A DNA stretch of 64,000 bases, from assembly GCF_020184175.1 (NCBI RefSeq), contig NC_065533.1, positions 50,444,351-50,508,350 on the forward strand, written 5' to 3'. Within the stretch, counting starts at the first letter, position 1. Each line of letters opens with the position of its first letter. Under the pieces are notes generated by a model. That model made no database searches. It was not told the DNA's origin and saw only the letters and a program-made list of their open reading frames with translations. Of the stretch, positions 25,425 to 39,100 are shown one piece after another. A program made the translations under genes and the position numbers. This DNA is from Aphis gossypii. Taxonomy: Eukaryota; Arthropoda; Insecta; Hemiptera; Aphididae.

Positions 25425-28311
25425 GTTATTAGTTATTACTTATTACCAAACGTATATTCTACACAATAATTATAATATTATATTCAATTAATTTTATTAT
25501 CGTAAACCTAGTTTGGTAAAGATTCTTGAATAAAATGTCATCTGGTAAACAGAAATTAAATTCATAATTTCATAAAAACACTGATACTAAGAATCTAATC
25601 TTTATTGTTCATAGTTTATATTAATAATTTGATTATTTTTAAGAAGAATTTATGGTGTATAAGTTCACAAGAAACCATGAAAGCCCTGGCGGAAATGTAA
25701 GTCATAGAGAACACTATATCACCTTTCTGAAGAAAATGATAATTCATAGCTAATAAAAAATAAATAAATATTAAATGGAACTGAATGTTTTTTTTTTTTT
25801 TAATTTCTCATTCAACTGGTTTAATCATTAACATATAACAGTTATTTAATAAAACACTTAGTTAAAATCTTACTATAAGAAAGACAAAAACTGCATATTT
25901 TTTCAATAATAAGCATAGGTTTTACCTATTGCCTATGTTATAAGATTGTAATACACGAATATTCTTAGGGGTTACCAAACAGTGAGTTTCAAACATTCGA
26001 TAGTAGTATAAATAATTTTTGACATCGTCATTTAATAAAAGATAAAAACTATTCATTAAAATTAATGTTTGTCACGATAATTTTTGTAGGTTTGAATACG
26101 AAATTTAATATAATTAGGTATTGAAAATACTATACAGTATAATTTTACATCGAAATGCAAAACATTAAATTAATATTAAAAAAAAGATTGATTTAAAAAA
26201 CTAAAGTTAAACTTAAGTTTTTTGTCCAAAAATAATGTAAATTAAACTAATAATTATATAATAACATAAAATAACATAAAATTTAATAATAACTCATTTA
26301 TGTTTAATTTATTTCATAAAATAAATAAATATACTTATTAATTTAGACATCTAATAATGATAATTCACAAAAGTTATTTACAGTTATAGGTTAGAGTCGA
26401 TGGGACTTTCTAAATTAAAATTAATAATTATATATTAATAGGCACCTAATGCTGATTCACTAAATAGCGAAAAAAATTAAAACATTTTCAGATAGATAAA
26501 TTAGAACTAGGTTAAGTTCAAATAATATTTTGTTTTTTATTTAGATGTAAGTTTAGTACTGTTATTTAACATAAATAAACAAATTGTAAAGCTTTTTAAT
26601 TAAATTTAAAACAAATCGTATAGACTATCGTTATATAATTATAAAGTTAAAATATAATAGAATTATTGAAAATAGAATCTGACATGAATCTTAAACGTAT
26701 GTGAAAAAAATAACAGATAGTAATTTAATTGAAAATAACTTGAACGAATATCTTATTATGAAATTATAAATTTATTAATAAAAAAATGTATTGCCCGATT
26801 TTGTGAGGTTAGGCAAAATATTCTCACTAATTTCTGTTTCTCTTTTTGCATAATGATATTAGAATGCATTGATGTAATATGAAATATTGGTAAACCCAGT
26901 TTGTTTATATATAATACATACTAGTATATGCGGAACTTCAATATATTTGATATTTATGAAAGTAAAGATTACAGATGACAGTCATCTCTACAAGATTGTC
27001 TTTATATTAAATAATATTTCGGAAAATATCATAAATAAACGTCATCTCTCGTGGTTCAAAGGTTGTCACAGAAATTCATTATTATTAACGTAAACACTAG
27101 GCATGGATTCGGAAAACTATAAAAGAAAGAGGCAAATAAAGGGAGTACAATAAAATAATTGAATTACTTGTATAAACTCAATTCTACAATATAATAAAAA
27201 TATTGATACAAAATATAATCAAGAGTCAACCTTATTTTTAAAGAGAATGAATGAATAAACAAAATAAATACTAAATAGTAGAAGATCGAAAATGTTGGTT
27301 AAATAAAAGTATAAATAACTAAAATAAAAGTTATAGTATTGTGAGGATGAAAATTATATGTTTCACAAATTCATGATATCGCAGTTGTTGTTTTATACTG
27401 ATTAGTGATTACTGATTTATCACCTGATTTTAAAAAAAATTATTATGTAATTAACCAAAAACCTATATTTCTTCTTATCGAAAACGTTAGATAAAATGTA
27501 AATAATCTAAATTAGGTAATCAAATGTCAGTTATAAAATGACGGTTTTTAGATAAACTTTAAGTATAATTTTAATGTTTCATTTGTTAACCTTTTTGATC
27601 TTCTGATTTATTACAGTTTTACATAACAATTGCAATGATCTCAATTACAATTACAATTTCGATAATCGTAACCTACTATATCAGAAATTAAAAATAAAAC
27701 ATACGTTACAATTTGTATATTCCGTTCAAAATGTTTGGCTGAAAATTCAAAATGTTGGTTTATTATTACCTTTAGATAATATTCAATTTAATACCAAACT
27801 TAAAATGTATTATTTATAAATACATTGATGAAGTGTACCCCGATTATGCACGAAGCAGAATATATTATCCTCTTTAAGTTCATTCTAAAGATTTAATATT
27901 AAATACTTACATCTATAAGTAAGATGTGATTGGAGTAATACTTTTAAGATATTTTATAAACATTTTCGAAACAATGTCTTGTTTTTAAGTATTAAATTAC
28001 AATAGTATTTGGTGATACTATATACCTATCTAAATTAATTATTTTTGAAAAACTCTAGAAAATCATTTTTGTACTTGTATAAACCTCAAACCGATAAATT
28101 ATCCTTTCACACTCTCAAAGGATTCAGAGATAGAAGACTCTTCTAATCTTATGTAAGCATTAATCATTGAGACAGAACTATAATATTGACATGTAGATAC
28201 CAATCAGGCACGTATAAAAAAAAAATTTTCGGGGTTCATAAAAAATTTTACAATAATCAATGTTTATCGATGAATGATGATATAAATAAACTACATAACT
28301 ATTAATTTTCT

Positions 28312-28335
28312 GGGGGGTTGAGCCCCCAACCCCCC
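28312..28335. repeat. GC-rich hairpin, likely fragment of a dispersed repeat
   Basis: GGGGGGTTG is followed after six bases by its exact reverse complement CAACCCCCC. The hairpin sits in a 130-bp patch of unusual composition (about 28225-28340) within otherwise AT-rich DNA, typical of a repeat remnant. The family is not recognised. Confidence 0.4.
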
Positions 28336-29085
28336 TGTATACTACCAATATTAGTCAATACTACCAATGCTGGACGTCGGTTGACAATTCTTTATATGAA
28401 TAAATATTTTATAATTATATTTATTTATTTTATTGACGTATATTATTCATCACTGTCGTATATTTGTTACTACTTCTACGCAATATTATATAGGTAGTGC
28501 TAGTATGTTAGTAAAAAGTCATTATGTAATATAATAATATAGGTAGGTACTTGAATACAAATAGTAAAAATGTTTAATAAATAAGTATTCAAAATTGAAT
28601 ATGAATGATTTTTTTTTTACAAAGACTCAAGTTATCTATTATTTTAGTAAAAATATTTTTTTATAGATTTTACAACTGAATAGGACATAAAAACTAAAAT
28701 CAAATAATTAGATAGATATTTTAAATAAAAAGCTAAAATAAATATGGTACCTAACTATTGTAGGTTAATATATTTATTTTGTCAGTGCTACGGGTAATAC
28801 GGTATAAAAAAATAATATTTAAATATAATACTATAACTACTAGAGAGTAACAATTTGAATCAATCTTTCATTATTTTTAATATTATGAAACTTAAATTGA
28901 TTTTAGTTCAATATTGGAGTCCAAAGTTGTCTGTACCCACTGCAAATATATTTGTTTAATATTTACATATTTAAATTATATTTGACAAAAACTATAACTT
29001 TGGTTTCAAAATTCATCTTGAATACTAAAATTAATTATCGTTATTAAATATATCAAGTCATTTTAGTGTATATTAATATCTATAC

Positions 29086-29385
29086 CAGTGGTTCTTAACT
29101 TTTTTCGAATGACGGAACACTTAACATTTTATGAGGTTTTCGCGGAACACAGCCGTAAAATAAAACAGTAATTATATTAATTTTTAATTGTTTAATATAT
29201 TGAACAATAAATGTATAGCATTAAACAATTCGCAAATATATTAGTAAAACGTCTTACTTATAACATTGTGTTTTGCTTTAAAAGTCAAAATGTTAAGAGA
29301 ATGAAAATAGAAATACTAAATACAATTTTTTTCACTGATTTTAAAATTTTATCGGAACACTTATATTAGGTTCACGGAACCACTG
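29086..29385. mobile_element. hAT-type non-autonomous element, 300 bp
   Basis: The ends CAGTGGTTC and GAACCACTG are perfect 9-bp inverted repeats. Flanking octamers ATCTATAC (29078-29085) and ATCTATAT (29386-29393) agree at 7 of 8 positions. The motif CGGAACAC occurs near both ends (about 29115 and 29353). The CAGTGGTTC end is a well-known hAT terminus. No transposase frame. Confidence 0.85.
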
Positions 29386-29393
29386 ATCTATAT

Positions 29394-30362
29394 TTTCAGA
29401 AAAGTATTTCATAGAATACGCATCATAAAATTTGACCATGTAAAAATCCATTACACGAGTGATTATATTCCAAATAAATGTCGTTACTAAACGTATTTGC
29501 GTTAGAGTTGATGCCTGGAAAAATAATAAAAATGGTTATCATAATGTTTCGTTGTATCGGACAAGGCCTAAATGATGAGAGTTTCGCTGAATTCGTTGTT
29601 GTACTATGTTTTACGATGTCGGAAAATATTAATATTAAATAAAATAAAATTATTCACCGATAAATATATAGACCCTATTAGGTTTAAAAGTAATTGATCG
29701 AACTATAACGGATTTTTTTTATCCGATTCATCTGCTATAAAAGGTTATCGTTAAAATTGAATGAACACAAACATTGTACACGTATACAATGTGTTTGTTA
29801 GTGGTTTTTATCATTATAAAGTTAAGCAAAATGTTTTCAGAACTTGTAGGTTTATCTTATGATAAATAGAAATATAAAACATAAAATTCGTTTCAACAGA
29901 TTAATTAGACATATTGAACCGGATGTGCGGAATCGATAAAAAGTCAATGACTGATGCAATAATAATACAAATATTGGTATTAGTTGTTAATCAAAAAATA
30001 AAACTTAAAGAAAATACAGTGCCTAGTTATACGTATTACTATCGTATAGTAATAGTTTAACCAAAACTTAAATTATCGCATCATTACTAAATACTTATAA
30101 AAAATTACTTTAATTTAATTGCGGTTTCGTATTATTTTAATTTAATTAATACCTAATGATACGATTAATGATTATTTTATCAAAATATTAATTTTTTTTT
30201 TATCAAATTAATAAGTTTAATAAATATACATCAATAATAAATTGTAAAAAAAATTTACTTTGAATAGATATTATATAAAATTATATGTCTGTTTGCAGTT
30301 TTTTATTTTGAATTTAAACAAAAGAGGAAGTGTTATTGTTTTATAATACTGTTCAAAAATAT
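29394..30362. other. AT-rich intergenic DNA
   Basis: No gene, RNA or clear repeat recognised between the two hAT-type elements. Confidence 0.45.
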
Positions 30363-30370
30363 ATATTATA

Positions 30371-30526
30371 CAGCAGCGTAACTGAGGGCCCGCAGACCCC
30401 ACTTTGCGGTGGGGCCCACGGTATAATTTGGAGCCTTTGGTCATAGGGTTATATTTGGTATAACAATATTTTAGGGGCCCATTTTTTATTTTTTCGAGGG
30501 GTCCAAATTTTTTTGTTACGTCACTG
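30371..30526. mobile_element. hAT-type MITE with perfect 8-bp target duplication
   Basis: The ends CAGCAGCGTAAC and GTTACGTCACTG are inverted repeats with two mismatches over 12 bp. The octamer ATATTATA is present on both sides (30363-30370 and 30527-30534) without mismatch, although the AT-rich context makes a chance match easier. The 156-bp interior is GC-rich with GGGCCC blocks. A degraded relative in the other orientation lies at about 56195-56315. Confidence 0.8.
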
Positions 30527-30534
30527 ATATTATA

Positions 30535-32413
30535 TAATATATATATATTGTATTATATTATATTATATTATTATTCCATAAAAGTGAAGCGTTTAAAAAC
30601 ATAGAAATAAATATGCATTTTAAGACTAATATTGAAGAGATATTTGTTTTTTTCCGAATTTATAGTTATATCAAATAAATGCTTATTAATTGAGTCATTC
30701 AAATTCAAATTCAAAAAAATCAAACAATACTTAGAAACCATATATAGGTACCTGTAATTGCTAGACAATTGTCAATTTCATTTCTAACATTTAAGTATTG
30801 TATTTTTATTATTCAGAAAGTAAATAAAATAAAATATTTAAAGAAATTGGTTTTTAGTTATAGAGTTTATAAATTTCATGTTAACTTTATAATATTTGAA
30901 TAATTAATATGTTATTGAAATGTATTTATTTACGTGATCTATAATTTTAACAATGTGAGTGAGTGAGTGAGTATTCTTTCTTTTTTTTTCTTTTTATGAT
31001 ATTTTCATTTTAAGTATGAACATTTTTGGATTGTAATTTATTTTATATAATATGTATATGAAGTTAAAATTTAAACATTGTAAAGAAACTATAAATGAAC
31101 ATACGAGTATAATTATGTTTTTATGTATAAGTTCAATAATATGCCAATAAATTAACTTTAACATTACAACATTCATTCTGCTAAACGTAAATTTTATGTT
31201 GTAAGATTAGATTTTTTGTTGTTTTATGATTTTGAGAAATTTTTTTTGGGATTTAATATTAGAAATGTAAAATTGAGTAAATTTAAAATATTAGCTATAC
31301 AATTTTGTTAAGAGTCAATTATAATATAATTTATATTTTTATGTGAATATAGTATATAAAAAGAGCTTTCAGAAAATGTGTTTCCCGATAAAAACCATCA
31401 CCGATGAAACTTTTCAATTTTTTCAATATTATTCAACTTCTTTTAAATTTAAATTAAAATATTAAATTGATTTTACGTGTAAAAAACAAATTGGGTCATT
31501 TTTAAGGGCATTAATTTGGTAGAAGGATATTTTTAGCTAATATAATATAGTTGATCATTATTTTTAACATTTTTATGTTATCTATAAAGAAAAAAATACG
31601 GTGGTTTTAGTATACTATATTATAATATACAATATATAAATTGAATTCTATTTAATTTATTGCGCAGTATAACTGTTACTATTGACTAAATAAAATAATT
31701 TATTTACATTAGATTGTATATTTGTACAGTATTTATACATAGTTGTTTTCTTTGTCGTCTGTTTTAAAATAAACATTGAAAATTCGATATTTTGTGGATG
31801 AATAAATATTTAAATGTATAGATTAAAATGCTTGTAAACATTAATAATATGACAATATGTACTTAATTTGATACAGATGTATATGTGTTTGTTTAAATAA
31901 TGTTTAAACATCTTCTCATAAAAATTCAAATACAAATGTGAAATATAATGTATTCTGATAACATTTGAAGACGATGATGAAAGACAAACCCAACCATTCG
32001 AATAGCGCTAAACGAAATGCTTATTTTAATTTTTAGTTAATTCGACCACGATTGTGTTTAATGATTACCTGATGCAAGAAGTTAATACGAAAATGAAAAA
32101 ATATTTTAAGTTTCGATTTTGTAATATATATATTAACTATACATATTACATATCTGTCATAAATTCACTTGAAAATAGTTATTTTAATTTTTTAAATATT
32201 AATCAAACACTAATTTTATGGATAATATGATAAATAATAAATAATATTATCTATGATAAATCATGGTAAACGACAATATTGATGTCGCTTCACCTATTCT
32301 TCTTAGACAACGTGTTTATACATTTCAAACTTTTAACAAGTAATCATATATGATCTCTTTTATAATCAAAATACAAAATACCATACCTTGAATGGCTATT
32401 TTAGTTTGGGTTT
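30535..32413. other. AT-rich intergenic DNA
   Basis: No gene supported. It includes a GAGT/GTGA tetranucleotide run at about 30956-30971 and several minus-strand open frames of 60-65 codons that are compositional. Confidence 0.45.
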
Positions 32414-32420
32414 TTTAATA

Positions 32421-33056
32421 GGGTGATCTACTTTTCCGCCAAAATCAACCTTTCCGTTTACCGCCAAGTCCGTTTATCGCCAGTACAATAATATATATTT
32501 CCTTTACCGCCAACACAAATTTCAGTTTCTATATTTTAGTAACCCCTTGGTAATGATTTTTAAAATAACAAAAATAATTAGATAATCAATTTTTAATTAA
32601 ATAGGTATATGATTTTACAAAAAACAAATGTAATAAATGTATATCGGCATATTTCTCCCCTTTTATACTGGTCAATTAAATTCTGATTTTTTTTTGTCAT
32701 CTTAAAATTTGAATTCACGGTGTTTTTTGTTCACCGACGCTGCTTATTTTAGATTATATAAATTCTGAAAATGTAAGTGCCCAAAAAATAATCAGCAAAC
32801 TTTTGTAGTCTTTCGTCGATCGGACACTCGCTCATAAAGTCATCGGTGAAACAATCACTTTGTTTTTTTAATATTTAATTAAAAATTGATCACCTAATTA
32901 TTTTTATTATTTTAAAAATCATTACCAAGAGGTTACCAAAATATAGAAACTGAAATTTGAGGTGGCGGTAAAAGGAAATATATATTTTTGTACTGTCGGT
33001 AAACGGACTTGGCGGTAAACGCAAAGGTCAATTTTGGCGGAAAACGGTGACGCCCC
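32421..33056. mobile_element. 636-bp TIR element with long inverted arms
   Basis: Arms of roughly 180 bp at 32421-32610 and about 32870-33056 are reverse complements: TTCCGCCAAAAT on the left pairs with ATTTTGGCGGAA on the right, and the similarity runs in through TAATGATTTTTAAAATAA. The flanks TTTAATA (32414-32420) and TTTAATA (33057-33063) are identical, so a 7- or 8-bp target duplication is likely. Each arm carries several spaced CCGCCAA-type motifs. The middle has no transposase. It is a non-autonomous element; the superfamily is uncertain, hAT- or MULE-like on duplication size. Confidence 0.8.
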
Positions 33057-33063
33057 TTTAATA

Positions 33064-34452
33064 AATAATAGAGTTGGTTAATCATAATAGGATGTACAAA
33101 CTACAAGCAATGGTGATAAAAGTTCAATTATTATTATAAGCCCAAAGAAACAAATATTGTTCAAATAATATACAATTACTATATAGTAATATAATTATTG
33201 ATATATGTACCTATTTTATCATAAACTTGTTAGTTTGTTATATAACATTAATAAATAATTAAATAAAAGTATTAAATGTTATTTTATTTACGTGTATATA
33301 GCGCCTATAAATGTTTTAATTTATTATTATTATTTTTAATGAGATGAAGGGCGTTGCACTATAATATTATTAGTTGTTTGTATCTGTAGGTACACGTGCA
33401 TCGTCCACACACTAAAATCAGGTTTTTGTGTTTCGATTATTGTAGGTCATCATTTAGTTTTTACTTTTTAAATGCCATACATAACTCAAAATACAAACAT
33501 AACAAGAAAATAATTATCTTTCATTAAGTAAATATTTGAAATATTTTAATCACCAAGTGGTATGTATACCACATTATAAACAATAAAATTTAACTTATCG
33601 AGTAAAAAAACACATGCGCTGCTATTAAGACTAAAACGACAATTCTAGCTGACGGTGATAATAAAATCAATGGTCCAAAACTGGTTTCAATAAGAACGTA
33701 TTTTTAAGTAATTATAATATTCTCGTCGTCTAGCATGACGCTCTCAGTCACTGCGACCAAAAGTGTATTTTTGTTTCGCGCGCTTATAACCGAATAACCG
33801 ATCGTCGATTGACATAATATTGTGAAGTATAGTTTACTCACCATAATATTATATACATCATAAATACTCTGGTCTATTGAAAATGTCGAGTCATTGTCTA
33901 AACAATATTCTCCGACTGTGACGACGATTCCACCCCCAACACTAAAACATGTTTCCTTCCTCGTTATATTATGATATTATTTTCACTCACTCGACAATAT
34001 AATATATGATATAACATTAACCTTTAATAATGCGTCGTTAACAGATAAGTTTTTCGAACGCAGCAGTATCAATAATTCATCGTTGCAACACATAAATCTG
34101 TTACCTACCTACCCAGTTACCTATCTACCTAACAATAGTACCTATATACCTATATAAACCTATATTATAATATAATAATTCATTTCGTGTAATACGCGAC
34201 AGTGGTGGTCGCAGCGGCGTCACTCGCATCACCTGCGCCGCCTTAACTATAATAGAAATCCCATCCTACCCTTACTCTTCTCCCCGCACAACACGAACAT
34301 AGGCGGGCGGGTGTACAATTGGTAACTACGCAGTACGCATAACGTTTTTAGGCCGGTTCGGGTATGCGGCACAAGAATGTTGTGTTTATCACCTGGCGAA
34401 GGTTTTTTTTTTTATGAAATATATAAGTAACATAATAATATAATTGTATATA
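33064..34452. other. Intergenic DNA
   Basis: AT-rich to about 33700, then mixed with GC-richer patches (33730-33960 and 34195-34400). No open frame or splice-site set pointed to a gene. Confidence 0.45.
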
Positions 34453-34560
34453 CAGGGTGATTCACCAAATATGCTCACCTTATTTTTTTGATTTTCCGAT
34501 GACGAAGTGCAGTTTTTTAAATTCTGATTTTTGATCTATTTTTAAATAGATATATACTCG
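34453..34560. mobile_element. Solo end of a mariner-like MITE family
   Basis: CAGGGTGATTCACC directly after TA resembles the end of the element at 6975. The internal motif TTTAAATTCTGATTTTT is shared with it. No matching opposite end was found nearby, so this copy is truncated. Its right limit is approximate. Confidence 0.45.
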
Positions 34561-35639
34561 TATATTAAACAGACTATACTTTCAAATTACGATAATTTTT
34601 GTATATGACTTAATGAGTGTATTGCGAGTATATAAACTAGGTAACTACTGTTTTAAACGTTTTTAACGTTTTTTAAATGTTTTAAACTGTTTTTAACGTT
34701 TACAACGGCTCTGTATTCTATAATGTAAAGTGAGTTAGCGCATAAATTTTCTGAAAATGTTGAATATCAGCTGGATCCATAACAATGTATTTAGGAGACA
34801 CATGACAGCTATGGTAATTTGTAAATTTAAGTAATTAATATTTATGATTCATAAAAATGGTTACACAAATAACACAAATACTTTACTTACAAATCGTTAA
34901 CTAATGGAATAAATAATATATTTTTTAAACTAGTTTATAGGTTTATCAGCTTGGCGAATAACTCATTAATAATATATCACCATTATTTTATCATTTATTT
35001 TCTATCAACCGTCAGAACAATCGGACCACGCCTAGGTGTCTATTAAACATAGCAAATATTTATTGAAATGATAAATATTTTGTTACATTTATTTAATATC
35101 TATGTTTAAAGGAGAGTTGTTTAAATCTTTTAATTTACAAAAAATAAATAATAGTACTTATTCATTGTCAAATAATAACCGTCAGTCTATCACCACATAT
35201 AAATATCATTTACCAAAGCTTCAAATTATTTAAAATAACTTGCTGTTATACTAATTTGAAAAATAGTAAGCATTGTATTTTTAATAAATAATTCTAAAAA
35301 CCGGTTTGAGTTTCTAAAATTTTGGATATTCTCAAAAAATAAACCAAAATACTACGCCACTGCGTATAAAATAAAATACTAAATTCGATAATACACATAC
35401 GGTTTTTTTTATAAACCATATTTCTTAAGACTATATTAAGTAGTACAAAAAATCGAAAAAAAATGATGTTAAAGTGTGTTCCAAAAATGACAATTTCTAG
35501 TAAATTCATTCGGAGGGAAAAAATGTGACCGCTGTGCAGTCCATGTAAACCGCTCTGTATAATACAAAACGGATGCGAGTAGGCATATATTATATACATA
35601 ACATAATTATGTTGTGTAGTGTAGTACCTTTAGCGCGTG

Positions 35640-35874
35640 TTATGTTATTATTTTGTTAGACATTCGAAGCGTTTCGGCTATCCCCCTCCTGCGCGCCGCG
35701 TCGGTCGACCACAACCCCACACCACCCAACACCGCCCCACCAAGCACTGGTCGCGCGCATCCCACCGCACCCTGGCGGGGACCCGCACATGCATTCGCAC
35801 ACGCGCACGCACACTACGCATTCAAGAGATTAGCCGAATTCAACGGAGATCTACGTCGGCGGCTCCTCTTAGCT
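35640..35874 (+). promoter_or_regulatory. GC-rich proximal promoter region of gene B
   Basis: The plus strand is strongly C-rich with CACC, CGCGC and CACACGCGC-like blocks, unlike the AT-rich surroundings, and ends at a TATA box. Open frames through this block are by-products of its composition. Confidence 0.5.
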
Positions 35875-35883
35875 TATATATAA
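35875..35883 (+). promoter_or_regulatory. TATA box of gene B
   Basis: TATATATAA lies 34 nt upstream of the A in TTGCAGTG (35909), a reasonable arthropod initiator. This fits a transcript starting near 35909. Confidence 0.55.
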
Positions 35884-35908
35884 CCGTGTCCGACGGTACG
35901 TCCCTTGC

Positions 35909-36138
35909 AGTGTGCACCGAGAGCCCAAAGCGATACCTTCTGGTGAGCTGACTTGCAGAGTTGCTGCTCGTACATTGTTGTTGTAACGGACCCGGAGCAC
36001 ACACCAGTTGCCGTCCACCCGTCAGCCAGCGTTGCAGTCGCATTTCCACTTGGTCGAGAGTGCGTCCGACGGTGCTCCCGACACCGACGACAACCTGTTC
36101 CGCGGTCAAGCGCCTGTTGCTACGATAAAACTGCAGCG
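35909..36138 (+). other. Non-coding first exon (5' UTR) of gene B
   Basis: A GC-rich block of about 230 nt is bounded upstream by a TATA/initiator pair and downstream by a strong GTGAGT donor at 36139. It contains no ATG that I can see. The partner acceptor is TTTTCAG ending at 40102, which begins the exon holding the start codon. The link across this intron of about 4 kb is inferred. Confidence 0.5.
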
Positions 36139-39100
36139 GTGAGTATTAAATATTAATAATAGGTAATAAAAAAATTATTATAAATAATATTATAATATAT
36201 AAATATAAATTACATTGAATCATGTGCTTTTCGATATCGACAATCCCTGATTTCACACAATTAATTAATTACCTATACGATAAGGCACTCGGTATTTATT
36301 TATTTATTTTCCGGTTATTATTATTAATAAGTCGAGTTAGGATGTTAATGACTTTTGCATTTTTTTTCCTTCGACTCTACAATGCTATCTTGGCTAAAAA
36401 TTGTATTCATGCTCCCTTGATGTAGGATATTTTATAGGCATTTTTAGCTATAAATGCATTTAATTTTATTTTTTAACGTCATTTTTCAGCATTTTTAAGT
36501 CATTTTTTCATTATTCAGGTCATTTTTTGTAGTTTTTGTACAATTTTCTCAAATTTTAGATTTTAAAGAAAATTTGTATAATATTATTTTTGTGAGGTTT
36601 TTAATATTACACATTGATAAAACAAGTGCTCTTTGAAACATACTACGGTCATACACGCTTTAATTTTTTTATTTATACTTTACTTTTGAATTTATATTTA
36701 GTTATTTAATTATATTTTTTAGACCATTTTTTTTAAAGTTTTTTTGGGGAATTTCGCATATATTTTTTAGGTCATAAATATCCTAACTCTATTAATGATG
36801 TACTCACTGACCGTCGACGATCGAGACCTGTAATTAAATTATTATTTTTTAACTATCCATTGTGTGTATATAGTCGTCGTTTTTGAACGATTTGTGGTGA
36901 ATCGTTTAGATTTCGGTTTTTTTTTCGCTCGTAAGCAATTATCGAAGTGTTATTTATAATTCCTGATTTTTATAATACTATGATGGGAAACCTGTATATT
37001 TTATGTTATATATTGGGGCAAAATGTTTCTCCGAATATTTCGTTACATTTATATCGAATATAATATAACCGTAACGAATTACCGTCAAATATTTTGAGTA
37101 AAGTAATTGTAGTGGAATAGACTGGCATGGTAAAGGACAACCGATAAAATGTTGATGCATCATTTACGTATCTAAGCTATCGATGCTCATGAATAATTGA
37201 TGTCTTTCCATACTCTATATTTTTATACGTCTGTCAGGATTCATCTGAACGTATGATATAAAAATATACATGTTATCTTATTTTAAGATTTTTGGAATTA
37301 TGTTACCATTATTTAATCATTATTTGAATTGATGATTGCAACAACGTCATGAGTCAATTACTTAAGCCTTTGCAGGGTAATTGATAAAAACTGCAAAATA
37401 TAAATAATTTTGATAAATAAAATTATTTAAGAATACATACTTATTAAAATAAATCAAATACTAATTTTACAACTCAAAACGTTTTTATACTCAACGCATA
37501 GAAACACATGACTACATTGACTAGTATACGTTTTTACTGATATCTCAATTTCGTAAAATATGCGACTCGTGACGTTTCTGCAATCATCGATTCATTTGAA
37601 CATTCACATTCTCGATCTTAAATTATATGTGCAACATACGTACCAATTTAATTTTTTTACTATTAATGTAATATATTATAATAATGAATACCAATAATAA
37701 TTTTATAATTTCTTATTGATCCATTTAATATTGTTTCTTAAATCGTTCTTCTAAACTAAATGTTGTTATTTTAATTTAAGTTTATACAATATAGCATTTC
37801 ATAACAACATATTATGTACCTATACTTTAATAAAGATTTAAGTACCGTTAGGGTTCATTAAATGATTCCATGGAAATTAAAAAATAAATAAATAATAATC
37901 TACTTTATACTCCGACTTAAATAAAAATATTACCTTCCTATTTCCATATTAAAAGAAAACGAAATTTTAATTTTAAAGAAAAACTATTTTAATGCGTTCA
38001 TTATATTATACAATTGTCACACATTTTCTAACATAAGACAAGATTTATTTAATACAAAATATACTTGGTTAAAACGTCTAAAAACAAAAAATTAATAAAT
38101 AAATGGTGGTAATGATAAATTTTTATTATATGAAATATTTCGCGAACTTATAACATACCTATATACTATTGCTTATAAATGTAGGTATTATATTGTTTTC
38201 TGCGTATATATTTACCATTCAATATTATTTTGTTCATATCCATTTTCTAATGCTTGTTTTATGTAATACTTAACTATAATAAATTGATACTGATATTTAT
38301 TGTGTAGCTTAATGTTACCTGCACGCTATACAGCTATAAATATACGAGTACACTCATAATCTCATCTCGAATGTAACTACAAATTTTTTTCCGGAAGCAA
38401 TCCGGGTGTATCTCATTATTATCTAAATAATGTATGTTCAAAAAAACAATCGTTTCGTTTTATGATAAATATGTACTTTATGAAATATTTATGTAATATT
38501 ATTATATTATATTAATTAATATTTAATACGATGTATCTTTGATTTGTTACCGTGTGAATGAAAAAAAAAATGGTAGGTCTGAAAAAAATAAACCTAATAT
38601 ATATATATATTAATTTATTATGATATAATTCTCAGCACTGTTGTTGTTAGTTATTCATAATTAATATTGATTAGATATGGGTTAATTATTATATGATTAA
38701 TCATTCCTCAAAATAAAAAAAATAAAAAACAACACTAAAAATGAATGATAATTAGAATTGTTTAAGCATAATATAACGCAGTTTAACCTTCAAAAATCAA
38801 TATCAAGAATCTAGTTATCTTTATAGTCATTATTCGAAAATATATGGCCCTATAACAACTTTGAATTGTCCATTCTCTATTTTACCATATATTATTAACT
38901 GATCTTTACACTTCCGTTATTTTATGTACCTTTACTATCTCATAGGTACAAATATTCTAACGTATTTTCTTGTCAACAATAATTGTGTGTGATAATTGAA
39001 TATAAGTATTGCGGTATCGCCTATAGTGGCTAAGCAAACACTAATACACTATTAGAAAAAGATTGTCTTTATGCAGGATATGAACTTTGTCCTTGTGTAT

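Larger units (their letters stand above)
24766..29085. other. AT-rich intergenic DNA between genes A and B, part 1
   Basis: No gene is supported. It contains an AT-dinucleotide tract (25394-25424) and a 9-bp GC-only-ended hairpin near 28312. The open frame at 26887-27093 has no family features. Confidence 0.5.
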
